From contig CM053337.1 of the NCBI GenBank assembly GCA_028583605.1, positions 21,320,264 to 21,384,263 of the forward strand: a DNA stretch of 64,000 bases, given 5' to 3'. A model generated the notes under the pieces. The model did not search any database, was not told the DNA's origin, and worked only from the letters and a program-made list of their open reading frames with translations. This DNA is from Dastarcus helophoroides. Its lineage: Eukaryota > Arthropoda > Insecta > Coleoptera > Bothrideridae. This document shows positions 33,669 through 47,705 of this stretch, piece by piece. Within the stretch, counting starts at the first letter, position 1; the number at the start of each line of letters is the position of its first letter. A program made the position numbers and the translations under genes.

Positions 33669-36600
33669 ACCACCAGATACACAACTTTTTAACATATTTC
33701 TTTCCCTATGGACCCCCAAGAGTAGAATTGTAAATTTTAGAAGATCTTTCGTGAACAAACAACTGAAATACTAGTGAACTACTAAACGTTTAGTGTTTAG
33801 CTAAAAAAGTTTGCGAATTTTAGAGGATTTACGGAAAAAAAACTGTCGGATGAACCAACAGATACCCAAATTTTTAACATAACATTATTTGGCCTCTGAT
33901 TCTCAAAGAAAAGACTGTTTCTTGGCTAAACAATTAAAATACTGATGAACTATCAAATGTACAACATTTTGACTCAAAATTATTTTAATTAAAATGCTTC
34001 ATGATAACACTTGCGAATTTTAGGAAAGATTTTGAAAGAAAACAGTTGCAATAGTGATGAACCATAAAATACTTAACATTTTAATATAATATTAGTTTGT
34101 TTGTGTACCTCCAAAAGAATTTATTCTCTTAAAATTCACAAATGTGCTCTTGGGGGTCCATAAGCAAAATCATATAATGTTAAATAGTTTTGTATTTGGT
34201 TATTCATCAGTATCTCAGTTATTTTTCCATGAAATCTTTTCTAAAATTCGAGAATATTCTCATGTTCTGATCAAAATAATTTTGAGCTAAAATATTAGAC
34301 CTTTGGTGGTTCATCAGTTATTTTGCATGTGAATCTCTAACAATAGGATATTTCGTGGCAAAACAATTAAAATACTGAAGAACTACCAAATGTCCAACCT
34401 TTTAGCTCTAAACTATTTTGATCTAAATCCTTCATGAGACAATTTGCGAATTTTAAGAAAGATTTTATGAAAAGACAACTGTAATACTGAGAAACCACAA
34501 AACACTTGACCAGTTAACTTTATATTATTTGGTCTGTAAACCTCCAAGGAAGCATAATCTTCTAAAATTTACAAATGTGCTCTTGGAGGTCCATAAGCAA
34601 AATAATATAACGTTAAATAGTTTTGTATTTGGTCATTCATCAGTATTTTAGTTGCTTTCCCATGAAATCTCATCTAAAATTTCATAATGTTGTCATGTTC
34701 TGATCAAAATAATTTTGAGCCAAAATATTAGATCTTGGGTGGTTCATCAGTTATTTTGCAAATGAATTTTTAAAAAGAGAATGTTTTGTTGCAAAACAAT
34801 TAAAATACTGAGGAACTTCCAAAGGTCCAGCATTTTAGCTCCAAATTATTTTGATCAGAATCCTTTATGAGACAATTTGCAAATTTTAGGGAAGATTTCA
34901 TGAGAAAACAACTGTAATACTGATGAACCACAAAATACTTAACTGCTTAACCTAATATTATTTGACTACAAGTCAAACCTAATATTATTTGACTTGTAAA
35001 CCTCCAAGAAAGCAAAATCTTCTAAAATTTACAAATGTGCTCTTGGAAGTCCATAGGCAAAGCAATATAATGTTAAATAGTTTTGTATTTGGTAATTCAT
35101 CAGTATTTCAGTCCTTTTACCATGAAATCTCCTCTAAAATTTTGAAATGTGGTCATGATCTGATCAAAATAATTTTGAACCAAAATATTAGATCTTTGGT
35201 GATTTAACAGATTTGCATGTAAATCTTTACGAAGAGAATGTTTTGTGTCAAAACAATTCAAATTCTGAGGAAGTACCAAATGTCCAACATTTTAGCTCCA
35301 AGTTATTTTGCTCAGAATCCTTTATGAGACAATTTGCAAATTTTAGGAAAGATTTCAACAGTAAACAACTGTAATACTGATGAACCACAAAATACTTAAC
35401 TGCTTAACCTAATATTATTTGACTTGTAAACCTCCAAGAGAGCAAAATCTTCTAAAATTTACAAATGTGCTCTTGGAAGTCCATAGGCAAAGCAATATAA
35501 TGTTAAATGGTTTTGTATTTGGTAATTCATCAGTATTTCAGCCATTTTACCATGAAATCTCCTCTAAAATTTTCAAATGTGGTCATGTTCTGATCAAAAT
35601 AATTTTGAACCAAAATATTAGATCTTTGGTGATTTAACAGTTTTGCATGTAAATCTTTACGAAGAGAGTGTTTTGTGTTAAAACAATTCAAATTCTGAGG
35701 AACTACCAAATGTCCAACATTTTAGCTCCAAATTATTTTGCTCAGAATCCTTCATGAGACAATTTGCAATTTTTAGGAAAGATTTCAACAGTAAACAACT
35801 GTAATACTGATGAACCACAAAATACTTAACTTCTCAACCTAATATTATTTGGTTTGGAAACCTCCAAGGAAGCATAATCTTCTAAAATTCACAAATGTGC
35901 TCTTGGAGGTCCACAGGTAAAATAATATAATGTTAAAATGTTTTGTATTTGGTGATTCATTAGTATTTCAGTAATTTTTCAATGAAATTTCATTTAAAAT
36001 TTTGAAATGTTGTTATGTTCTGATCAAAATTAATTGAAGCCAAAATATTAGATCTTTGGTGGTTCATCAGTTATTTCGCATGAAATCTTTAAGAGAATGT
36101 TTCGTGGCAAAATAATTGAAATACTGAGGAACTACCAAATGTCTAACATTTTAGCTCCAAATTATTTTGATCAGCATTCTTCGTGAGACAATTTGCAAAT
36201 TTTAGGGAAGATTTTATGGCAAAGCACTCATAATACTGATGAACCACAAAATAACTGCTTAACCTAATATTATTTGGCTTGTAAAGCTCCAAGGGAACAT
36301 AATCTTCTAAAATTGACAAATGTGCTCTTGGAGGTCTACAGGTAAAATAATATAATGTTAAATTGTCTTGTATTTGGTGATTCATCGGTATTTCAGTTAG
36401 TTTCCCATAAAATCTTCTTTAAAATTCCAAAATGTTCTCATGGTGGATTCTGATCAAAATAATTTATAGCTTAAATATTAGACATTTGGTGTTTCATCAG
36501 TTATTTAAAAAGTAAATCTCTAAGAAGAGAATGTTTCGTGGCAAAAGTGATGAATTACAAAATGTCCAACATTTTTACTCAAAATTATTTCGATCAGAAT

Positions 36601-36830
36601 CCTCTATGAGAACATTTGCGAATTTTAGACAAAAATTCGTGCAATACTGATGAGCCACCAAATATTCAACTTTTTAACAAAGACAAGATTTGTGTTTGAA
36701 TTTTTGAAGATAACCAAGGACCAGTTCGTTCCACCAAAAAAATATATATCTAATATTTTGCCTATGGACCTCCAAGAGTACATTTGTGAATTTTAAAGAA
36801 TTTTTCTTGAACAAGAATTGAAATGTTTAC
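33669..36830. repeat. Satellite A segment 5
   Basis: Mixed forward and inverted monomers. A variant with aatacttaactgcttaacct and ttttgtatttggtaattcat gives two nearly identical units at about 34989-35410 and 35419-35835 (period ~430 bp). A fragment of element F outer arm (agacaagatttgtgtttgaa to aggaccagttcgttccacca) sits at 36684-36740. Confidence 0.9.
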
Positions 36831-38330
36831 ACTTTTTTGCATGATCGGTTGCCCAAAATGTTTTATATGACCTATCAGGTGCCCTAAATACTGCGTTCAT
36901 TTTTCATATTGCGAAAATTGCCACTTGTAACCAGACAAAATTGATACGTAAAACAACCGACAAGCGTCAAGCGGGAAGACGAGCTGTCGGCATCAATTTT
37001 AAAATACGCATTTTTCCCCAGAATACATAATCGAGCGCCCCTGCAGTTGTTAATTTAAATTCTTAACTAAGCAAGCCGAGCAGACAAAGACGGGAAAAAA
37101 AGTACTTATTATGCTAACGAAGTTCCAGAAAATTATCTCGATGTTTCATTTGAGTGTTGAAAAAAAAAATCAATGACACGAATTTTAGTTACTTGTGTGC
37201 AAATTGGCGCTGTATCCGCGACCGGCTTCAAAATTTCATTACGCTCCCTACGTCACTTCCGACGATGTGCAATCAGATTGTTACATTTATAAATGACGAA
37301 GGTGGCTCTGCATTAATAAATAAAAGGCACCAACTAAAGAGGTGCAATAAAACCGTAAACAGGAAAACTATTCGAATACAAAATCCGGCGCATCCACCAA
37401 AAAGCAACCCGATCGTTTAAAGCCATTTTAGAACCTCGTCACTTCCGCCGATGTGTTCAGATCATTACATTTATAAATGATGAAGATGGCTTCTGCATTA
37501 ATAAATAAAAAGCACCAACGAAGAAAACGTGACAAACAGAAAAACTACCTGATACAAAACCCGGCGCATTCGCCAAAGTGAATTCTGATGGTTTTTTGCG
37601 ATATTAAAGCCTGACTCTTTTATAGATCACATTAGTGACATGTAGAGCGTTAAATATAATGTTCTACATGTCAATGAGCTTGACGGATTCAAAGAATACT
37701 TATATTTGCACCTGTTGACAATATTCGCTCGCACGCAGAAATAAATGAATTTTGTGGTTTAAAAATCGCCGAAACGAAATCCCAAAAGTCGCCTCGATGC
37801 AAAATCAATTTGCTCCCGATAAAAACAAATCGTGATTGCTCCTAGTGTGTCCCGATTCGGAATAAACTAAAAAAAAGTTGGACAAGAAACTTTGCCCGAA
37901 ATCCCATTCGGAGGGAACATATCTTTCGTAACGGCTGACTGATTAACACCGTTGTTTTGTTCTACCATTAGTCCCGGGAGTAATCGGGATGCTAAGTTTC
38001 GGAATTATGGGCCGCGCGGGCCGTCGACCCGCGAGAGACTCCTTTAACATTATCTTAAAGTTTAATCAGTCATTTGCGCTTTTAATTCGAGGCGTACTTA
38101 CTTTTTGAAATTCCCAGATGTTTTCCCGTTCGCTCGGTGCTCGTTTCTAATGTCAGCTAACTGATCCTTCCATATTTGTTTTGAAACAACTGCTTAAGAC
38201 ACACGATTTTCCCATTTATTTATTTTTTTTCAATAGTTTTTATACTTTCGTTTTTTAAATTTTTTAATTAGTACACAAAGTTTGGAAAGTTTGGTTACTT
38301 TCTGTCATTTTCAGATATTTTCTAGTGAAA
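36831..38330 (+). other. Island of ordinary sequence with a ~186-bp tandem duplication
   Basis: Unique composition with GC-richer pockets such as gggccgcgcgggccgtcgac (38008-38027). A segment starting cgtcacttcc at 37251 is repeated from 37437, sharing gatgtg, ttacatttataaatga, gcattaataaataaaa, gcaccaac and ccggcgcat. A short hairpin, gacatgtaga / tctacatgtc, lies at 37637-37672. No gene was recognised; the 88-codon open frame across the first duplicate has no supporting features. Confidence 0.5.
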
Positions 38331-38975
38331 TTTCTAGCATTCGCAACTAAATGTTGAGCGTTTAGTAGTTTATCAGTTTATCAGTATTTAAATTGTTTAC
38401 TTACAAAAGATCTTTTGAAATTGACAAATGTGCTCTTGGAGGTCCATAGGCAAAATATTATATTGAGCTAAAATGTTGGGCATGTCCTAGTCTCTCAGTT
38501 ATTTTGCATGTCATTCGCTTAGAAGAGAATATTTTGTGCCAAAACAATTTAGATACCGATGAACTACCAAATGTTTAGGATTTTGGCTCAAATTATTTTG
38601 ATCAAAATCCACCATAGAAACATTTGCGAATTTTAGGGAAGATTTCATAAGAAAAAAGTTGCACTAGTGATAAATCATCAAATATTCAACTTTTTAACAC
38701 AATATTATTTTGCATGTGAACTTCCAAATGACTATAATCTTCTAAAATTTACAAATGTGCTCTTGGAGGTCCATAGGCAAAAAAATATTAAGTTAAAAAG
38801 CTAAATATTTGGTGGTTCATCAGTATTGGAGTTATTTTCCAAGGAAATCTTCTCTAAAATTTGCATATGTTGTCATGGGGGATTTTAATCAAAAAACTTT
38901 CGAGTTAAAATGTTGGACATTTGGTAGGTCATCACTCTTTCAATCCTTTTGCCACTAAACATTTTTTATTAGTCG
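38331..38975. repeat. Satellite A segment 6 (short outlier)
   Basis: About one and a half units: aaatgtgctcttggaggtcc, the hinge cctagtctctcagttatttt, gatgaactaccaaatg, then an inverted ggtggttcatcagtattgga. Degenerates toward 38975. Confidence 0.85.
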
Positions 38976-39690
38976 CGAAATAACTACTTTTCTGACCCTC
39001 AGGTATATTTAATTATGTCATAAATAATTTCTATTCAATTTTCTTCAAATTAATTCGTTTTTCTTGAGGTATCCAATCTAAACTTTTTTTTAAGCAATAA
39101 CGTAACTATAAAAAGGAACTATTTTGTACAAAGGTCCTTCTGCGCAAGGGTCCTTTTTAAGTCATTTCTTAAATTTTTGAAATTAAAGTGAGGATCAGAC
39201 ACAAACAAGTGAAAATTCGAAATTGCAAATAACCTAAAATATCGAATTTTTTAGAAAAAAAAACAACTTATGAAAACTTCCAGAGTTGAAATTTTGTAAA
39301 AATGTGAAGACAAATTTTAAAGTTAAAGTGACGGGAAAAAATTGACCTCAAGAATAAATCTGAATTTTGACTCTAAAAATTTAGTTCCTAAAATAACGAA
39401 AGACTGGTTAGTGAAAATTCGGATTCTGGCAAAAAAACTCGACAATCTAAATGGAAGCTCACATGGTGAAACTTAAAAAAAAACGAATTTTGAGTGTAAG
39501 ATTGAATTTTGGTGACGAAATGTAAAACGCTTAAGCTCGGAATTTCTGAAATTTTAGAGATGAAACTCCTAACTAGTAAATAAAATTAAATCTTTGAAAA
39601 AAAAAACAAAACCTGTTGAAACGGTTAAAATTTGCTATTAAGTCAAATATTGAAGAAAAAGTAAAAATTTCAAAAATTATTTTGTCATGA
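38976..39690. repeat. AT-rich degenerate repeat
   Basis: Rich in gaaaattcgaaatt-type pieces; separates two satellite A segments. Near its left edge, 38983-39008 reads actacttttctgaccctcag followed by gtatat (see findings). No gene was seen. Confidence 0.55.
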
Positions 39691-40980
39691 GATGTCGTCT
39701 AAAATTCACAAATGCCTTTTGGAACATCAAAATCAAAATAATTTTATGGTAAAAAGGTAGGTAGTCGGTGGTTCATCAAAATAATTTTTGTTTGTTTAAG
39801 AAAAATTCTCTCTCATGGAGTTTTATGGGCAAAACAACATTATGTTCAAAATGAGAACATTAGCAAATTGTAGAGAAGATTTTATGGGAAAACAACTGCC
39901 ATACTGATAAACCACCAAATATACAACTTTAAACATTATATTATTTTGCATGTGGACCTCCAAGAGCATATCTGTGAATTTTGGAAGATTAAGTTCTTCT
40001 GACTCATGGAGGTTTATGGGCAAAATAACATTATGTTAAAAATAAGAACATTTGCAAATTGTAGAGAACATTTTATGGGAAAACAACTGCAATACTGATA
40101 AACCACCAAATGTACAACTTTTAAACGTTATATTATTTTGCATGTGGACCTCCAAGAGCATATCTGTGAATTTTGGAAGATTACGTTCTTCTGGCTCATG
40201 GAGGTTTATGGGCAAAATAACATTATGTTAAAAATAAGAACATTTGCAAATTGTAGAGAACATTTTATGGGAAAACAACTGCAATACTGATAAACCACCA
40301 AATATACAACTTTTAAACGTTATATTATTTTGCATGTGGACCTCCAAGAGCATATCTGTGAATTTTGGAAGATTACGTTCTTCTGGCTCATGGAGGTTTA
40401 TGGGCAAAATAACATTGGGTTTAAAATAAGAACATTTGCAAATTGTAGAGAAGATTTTATGGGAAAACAACCGCAAAACCAATAAACCATCAAATATACA
40501 ACTTTTTGACAATATATTATTTTGCCTGTGGACCTTCAAGAGCACATCTGTGAATTTTGAAAGATCATATTCTTTTGGAGGTTCACAAACAATATCATAT
40601 TATGTTTAAAGGCTATTTGGTGATTTATCAGTATTGCAATTGTTTTTCCATGAAATCTTTTCTAAAATTCGCAAATATCTAACTTTGAAACATGATATGA
40701 CTTTGCCTGTGAACCTCCAAAAGAATATAATCTTCCAAAATTCGCAGATGTGCTCTTGGAGGTCCATAAACAGAAAAATGTTGTGTTAAAAGGTTGGGTA
40801 TTTGGTGCTTCATCAGTATTGCGGATATTTTACCATGAAATCTTCCCTAAAATTTACAAATGATCTCGTGGAGAATCCTGATCAAAATAATGTTGAGCTA
40901 AAATGTTTGACATTTGGTAATTCACCAATATTTTTATTGTTTTGTCACAAAACATTCGGTTCTTGGAGAATCACAGGCAA
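39691..40980. repeat. Satellite A segment 7 with four short 180-190-bp tandem copies
   Basis: From about 39845 to 40520 a compact unit (aacatttgcaaattgtagag, aataccaccaaatatacaac-like, ttttgcatgtggacctccaa, then ctcatggaggtttatgggca) repeats four times at 180-192 bp. It is a truncated form of the normal unit in which the two hinge-proximal parts are fused. Ordinary inverted-pair units follow to about 40980. Confidence 0.85.
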
Positions 40981-43900
40981 AGTGATATTACGTTAAAAAA
41001 TAAGGTATTTGGTGGTTTACCTGTCAGTCGTTTTCACATGAAATATCTAAAATTTGCAAATGTTTTGGGGTAAATTTTTGGCGTTTAGTAATTGACCAGT
41101 ATTTGAATTGTTTGTTTAGAAAAAATTCTCATAAATTTATAAAGCTGCTCTTGGAGGTCCATAGGCAGAATAATATTATGTTAACAAGTTCGATGTTTGG
41201 CAGTTCGTCAGTATTATAGTTGTTTTTCCATGAGATCTTCCCTAAAATTCGCAAATGTTCTCATGGAGCATCCTGATTAAAATAATTTAAAGCTAAAATG
41301 TTGGACATTTGGTAGTTCATCAGTATTTTAATTATTTTGCCACGAAACATTCTCTTCGTGGAGAATTACAGGCAACGTAATATTATGTTGGGTATTTGAT
41401 GGTTTACCTTTTAGGCATTTTCTCATGAAATGTCTAAAATTTGTAAATGTTTTAAGCTAAATATTGGGCGTTTAGTACTTCATCAGTATTTGAATTGTTT
41501 CTTCCAAAAAAGTTCCCTTAAATTCATATAGGTGCACTTAGAGGTCCATAAGCAAAATAAAAGAATGTTAAAAAGTGGGCTATTTAATAGTTCATCACTA
41601 TTGCAGTTGTTTTCTCTAAAAATGACAAATGTGCTCTTGGAGATCCATAGGCACAATATGATAAAGTTAGAAAGTTAAATATTCAGTGATTCATCAGTAT
41701 TGCAGTTATTTTTCCAAGATATCTTCTCTAAAATTTGCAAATATTCTCCTGAAGGATCCTGATCAAAAAATTTTCTGGCTAAAATGTTGGACATTTGGTA
41801 GTTCGTAACTATTTCAATCCTTTTACCACTAAACGTTTTCTTTTTGGGAAAGTTCAACCAAATTAATGTTGTGTTAGAAAGTTGGGTATTTGATGGTCAC
41901 CTGGTGGTCATTTTTCACAAAATCTTTAAAATTCACAGATGTTTTGAGCTAAATTTTGAACGCCCAGTATTTCATCAGTATTTAAATTGTTTGTTTATGA
42001 AAAATTCTTCCAAATTTAAAAAGATATTCTTGGAGGTCCATAGGCAAAATAAAAGAATGTTAAAAAGTTGACTATTTGATGGTTCATCAGTATTGCAGTT
42101 GTTTTCCCATAAAATCTTTCCTTAAATTTGCAGATTTTCTCTTAAAGAATCCTGACCAAAATAATGTTGGGTTAAAATTTTAGGCAGTTTATCACAATTT
42201 GACTTGTTTTACCACGTAATGTTCTCTTCTGGAAAAATCACAGGCAAAGTTATACTATGTTATAAAATTGGATATTTGGTGGTTAACTTGGCAGTCGTTG
42301 TCTCATAAGATATCTAAAATTTGCAAATGTTTCAAGTCAAATGTTGAGCGTTTAGTAGTTCATCAGTATTCGAATTGTTTTTTTTTTCAAAAAATGCTCT
42401 TAAATTCATAAAGGTGCTCTTGGAGGTCCATAGGCAAAATAAAAGAATGTTAAAAAGTCGGTTATTTGATGGTTCATCAGTAGTGCAGTTGTTTTCCAAT
42501 CAAATCTTTCCTTAAATTTACAGATGTTCCCTTGGAGGATCCCGATCAAAATAATGTTGGGTTAAAATTTTAGACATGTGGTAGTTTATCACTATTTGAA
42601 TTGTTTTACCACGTAATGTTCTCTTCTTGAAGAATCACAGGCAAAGCTATACTACGTTCAAAAACTGGGTATTTGACCAAAAAATTTTCGAGCTACAATA
42701 TTGGACGTTTTCGGTTAGAATGTTGTCCATTTGGAGCTTCATTAATATTTCAGTTCTTTTGCCACTAAAAATTCTCTTCTTAAAGAAGTATAACCAAAAT
42801 AGTGTTATATCAAAAAGTTGAGTATTTCATGATTCATCTGGCAGTCAGTTTTCATAAAATCTGTAAAATTTGCAAAAGTTTTAAGCTAAACTTTGGGCGC
42901 TTAGAATTTTGTTAGTATATAGGTTCTTTGTTTAAGAAAAATTCTCTAAAATCCACAAAGATGCTCGTGGAGGTCCATAGGCAAAATAAAAGGATGTTAA
43001 AAAATTGGCTATTTCATGGTTCATCAGTATTGCAATTGTTTTTCCATAAAATCTTCCCTTCAATTTGCAGATGTTCTCTTGGACGATCCTGACCGAAATA
43101 ATGTTGAGTTAAAATTTTAGACATTTGATAGTTTATCACTATTTGAATTGTTTTACCACGTAATGTTCTCTTCTTGAAGAATCACAGGCAAAATTGTACT
43201 ATGTTAAAAAATTGGGTATTTGGTGGTTAACTTGGGAGCAGTTTTCTTATAAGATATCCAAAATTTGCAAATGTTTTAAGTCAAATGTTGAGCGTTTAGT
43301 AGTTCATAAGTATTTGAATAGTTTGTTTCAAAAAATGCTCTTAAATTCACAAAGGTGCTCTTGGAGGTCCATAGGCAAAATAAAAGAATGTTCAAAAGTC
43401 GGTTATTTAATGGTTCATCAGTAGTGCAGTGGTTTTCCCATCAAATTTTTCCTTTAATTTACAGATGTTCTCTTGGAGGATCCTGACCAACAAATTTTCG
43501 ATTTAAAATATTGGACATTTTGGGTTAAAATGATGTCCATTTGGTACTTCATCAATATCTCAATCCTTTTGCCACTTAAAATTCTCCACTTGGAGAAGCA
43601 TAACTAAAATAGTGTTATGTTAAAAAGTTGGATATTTCACAATTCATCTGGTGGTCAGTTTTCATGAAATCTGTCAGATTTGCAAAAGTCTTAAGCTAAA
43701 CTTTGGGCGCTTAGTATTTCATCAGTATTTGAATTGTTTGTTCGCGAAAAATTCTTTAAAATCCACAAAGATGCTCTTGGAGGTCCATAGACAAAATAAA
43801 AGAATCTTAAAAAGTTGACTATTTGACGGTTCATCAGTATTGCCGTTGTTTTCCCATGGAATCTTTCCTTAAATTTGCAGATGTTCTAGTGAAGGATCCT

Positions 43901-46900
43901 GATCATAATAATTTTGGGCTTAAATTTTTGACTTTTGGTAGTTTATCACTAGTTTAATTGTTTTGCCATAAAATGTTCCTTTCTTGAAGAATCACATGCA
44001 AAATTATAATATGTTAAAAAATTGGGTATTTGGTGGTTAACTTGGCGGTCGTTTTCTCATAAGATATCTAAAATTTGCAAATATTTAAAGTCAAATGTTG
44101 AGCGTTGAGTGATTCATCAGTATTTGAATTGTTTGTTTCAAAAAATGCTCTTAAATTCATAAAGGTGCTCTTGGAGGTCCATAGGCAAAATAAAAGAATG
44201 TTACAAAGTTGGTTATTTGATGGTTCATCAGCAGTACAGTTATTTTCCCATCAAATCTTTCCTTAAATTTGCAGATGTTCTCTTGGAGGATCCTGGCCAA
44301 AAAATTTTCGAGCTAAAATATTGGACGTTTTGGGTTAAAATGTTGTCCATTGGTATAGTATTTTACCAATATTTGAATCCTTGTGCCACTAAAAATTCTC
44401 TTCTTGGAATGGTATAACCAAAATAGTGTTATGTTAAAAAGTTGGATATTTCATGATTTATCTGGCGGTCAGTTTTCATGAAATCTGTCAAATTTGCAAA
44501 AGTTTTAAGCTAAACTTTGGGGGCTTAGTATTTCAACAGTATTTGAATTGTTTGTTCAAGAAAAATTCTCTTCCATCCACAAAAATGCTCTTGGAGGTCC
44601 ATAGGCAAAATAAAAAAATGTTAAAAAGTTGGCTATTTGATGGTTCATCAGTATTGCAGTTGTTTTTTCATGAAATCTTTCCTTAAATTTGCAGATGTTC
44701 TCTTGGAGGATCCTGGCCAAAAAATTTTCGAGCTAAAATATTGGACGTTTTGGGTTAAAATGTTGTCCATTGGTATAGTATTTTACCAATATTTGAATTC
44801 TTTTGCCATTAAAAATTCTCTTCTTGGAAAAGTATAACCAAAATAGTTAAAAAGTTTGATATTTAATGATTCATCTGGTAGTCAGTTTTCATAAAATCTG
44901 TAAAATTTGCAACAGTTTTAAGCTAAACTTTGGGCGCTTAGTAATTCATCAGTACTTGAATTGTTTGTTCGCGAAAAATTCTCTTAAATCCACAAAGATG
45001 CTCTTGGAGGTCTATAGGCAAAATAAAAGAATGTTAAAAAGTTGACTATTTGATGGTTCATCAGTATTGCAGTTGTTTTCCCATCAAATCTTTTCTTAAA
45101 TTTGCAGATGTTCTCTTGGAGGATCCTGGCCCAAAAGTTTTCAAGCAAAAATATTGGACGTTTTGGGTTAAAATGTTGTCCATTTGGTATTTTACCAATA
45201 TTTTAATCCTTTTGCCACTTAAAATTCTCTTCTTGGAAAAGTATAACCAAAATAGTTTTATGTTATAAAGTTGGATGTTTCATGATTCATTTGATAGTCA
45301 GTTTTCATAAATTCTGTAAAACTTGCAAAAGTTTTAAGCTAAACTTTAGGCGCTTAGTATTTCATCAGTTTTTTAATCAATTTTTTTACGAAAAATTCTC
45401 TTAAATGGACAAAGATGTTCTTGGAAGTCCATAGGCGAAATAAAAGAATATTAAAAAGTTTACTATTTGATGGTTCATCGGTATTACAGTTGTTTTCCCA
45501 TAAAATCTTCCCTTAAATTTGCAGATGTTCTCTTGAAGGATCCTGACCAAAAAATGTTCGAGCTAAAATACTGGACGTTTTGAGTTAAAATATTGTCCAT
45601 TTGGTACTTCATCAATATTTTAATTCTTTTGCCACTAAAAATTTTCTTCTTGGAGAAGTATAACCAAAATAGTGTTATGTTAAAAAGTTGGATATTTTAT
45701 GATTTATCTGGCAGTCAGTTTTCATAAAATCTGTAAAATTTGCAAAAGTTTTAAGCTTAACTTTGGGCGCTTAGTATTTCATCAGTATTTGAATCGTTTG
45801 TTCAAAAAAAAATTCGCTTCAATCCACAAAGATGCTCTTGGAAGTCCATGGGCAAAATAAAAGAATGTTGAAAAGTTGGCTATTTGATGGTTCATCAGTA
45901 TTGCAGTTGTTTTTCCATGAAATCTACCCTTAAATCCGCAGATGTTCTCTTGGAGGATCCCGATCAAAATAATGTTGGGTTAAAATTTTAGGCATTTGGT
46001 AGTTCATCACTATTTAAATTGTTTTGCCACGTAATGTTCTCTTCTTAAAAAATCACAGGCAAAGTTGTACTGTGTTAAAAAATTGGGTATTTAGTGGTTA
46101 ACCTGGCAGTCGTCTTCTCATAAGATATCTAAAATTTGCTAATGTTTTTAGCTAAATATTGGGCGTTTAGTAGTTCATCAGTATTTAAATTAATTGTTCT
46201 AGAAAATACTCTTGAATTCATAAAGGAGCTCTTGAAGGTCCATAGACAAAAGAAAACAATGTTAAAAAGTCGAATTTTTGGTGGTTCATCAGTGGCGTAG
46301 TTGTTCTTCCATCAAATTTTCTCTTAAATTCGCAGATGTTTTGCTGGAGGATCCTGAACAAAAAATGTTCGAGCTTAAATATTGGACAATTGGTACTTCA
46401 TCAATATTCCAATCTCTTTGCCAGTAAAAATTCTCTTCTTGGAGAAGTATAACCAAAATAGTGTTATGTTAAGAATTTGGATATTTCATGATTCATCTGG
46501 TGGTCAGTTTTCATGAAATCTGTCAAATTTGCAAAAGTTTTAAGCTTAACTTTGGGCACTTAGTATTTCATCAGTGTTTAGATTGTTTGTTCAAGAAAAA
46601 TTCTCTTAAATCCACAAAAATGCTCTTGGAAGTCCATAGACAAAATAAAAGAATATTAAAAAGTTGGCTATTTGATGGTTCATCAGTATTGCAGTTGTTT
46701 TGCCATAAAATCTTCCCTTAAATTTGCAGATGTTCTCTTAAAGGATCCTGACCAAAAAATTTTCGAGCTAAAATACTGGACATTTTGGGTTGAAATGTTG
46801 TCCATTTGGTACTTCATCAATATTTTAATCCTTTTGCCACTAATTTTTTTTTCTTGGAGAAGTATAAACAAAATAGCGTTATGTTAAAAAGTTGGATATT

Positions 46901-47333
46901 TTATGATTTATCTGGCAGTCAGTTTTCATAAAATCTGTAAAATTTGCAAAAGCTTTAAGCTAAACTTTGGGCGCTTAGTATTTCATCAGTATTTCAATTG
47001 TTTGTTCAAGAAAAATTCTCTTCAATCCACAAAGATGCTCTTGGAGGTTCATAGGCAAAATAAAAGAATGTTGAAAAGTTGGCTATTTGATGGTACATCA
47101 GTATTGCAGTTGTTTTTCCATGAAATCTTCCCTTAAATTTGCAGATGTTCTCTTGCAGGATCCTGATCAAAATAATTTTGGGTTTAAATTTTGGTCCTTT
47201 GGTAGTTATCACTAGTTCAATTGTTTGGCCACTTATTGTTCTCTTCTTGAAGAATCGCAGGCAAAGAGGTATACTATGTTAAGAAAATTGGGTATTTGAT
47301 GGTTAACTTGGCAGTCGTCTTCTCATAAGATAT
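40981..47333 (-). repeat. Satellite A segment 8, head-to-tail ~416-bp higher-order units
   Basis: Here all monomers face one way, as the inverse of the box used elsewhere (ttcatcagtatt), and do not form inverted pairs. The landmark ctcttggaggtccataggc recurs at about 42419, 42964, 43356, 43779, 44168, 44587, 45003, 45418, 45836 and 46624, mostly 415-420 bp apart. Each unit holds four boxes: ttcatcagtattgcagttgt, ttcatcaatatt, ttcatctggcagtcag and ttcatcagtatttgaattgt. A few inverted peptides appear, but the array is directional. Non-coding. Confidence 0.9.
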
Positions 47334-47705
47334 TGTTACGGGCCTATCGATTCGAATTGATTACCACGTGTGAATTACACCACTTTATTACCAAACTTAA
47401 CTTGGATCACCACAATTGAACAATTAACTCACTTATTATTAACTTCTTCTAACTCACTAATTACACTGACTCTAACTGACTGACTTGAGGGAAAGCTAAC
47501 CGCCTTTTATAGTTTTGGCTCCCGGCTCCTAGAACTTTTCAGCAGATAAGGCTTATCGTATGCCGAAATTTCTGAAACGTTTATCTGTCGTTTGTTTCGT
47601 TATCGCGACCGCTTTCCCCTTATCAGATCCTTCTAGAAACTTTTTTAATTTACTAAATTCTACAATTCTATTCTAACCTATTCCATCTATTTACATTGCG
47701 TTACA
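47334..47705 (+). mobile_element. Solo LTR of a retrotransposon with 4-bp target duplication
   Basis: 372 bp starting TGTTACGGGCC and ending GCGTTACA, flanked by ATAT at 47330-47333 and 47706-47709. Sister satellite units read straight through this point (ataagatatctaaaatttgc), so the inserted segment is exact. Contains a TATA-like ccttttatag near 47503. No internal retrotransposon region follows, so it is a solo LTR, probably left by LTR-LTR recombination. A 4-bp duplication fits Ty3/gypsy-type integration, but the family is not identified. Orientation is assumed from TG...CA only. Confidence 0.85.

Noticed and set aside
37154..37420. 88-codon open frame in the unique island
   Set aside because: It runs across a tandem-duplicated segment, shows no recognisable domain and has no splice signals. 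Treated as chance.
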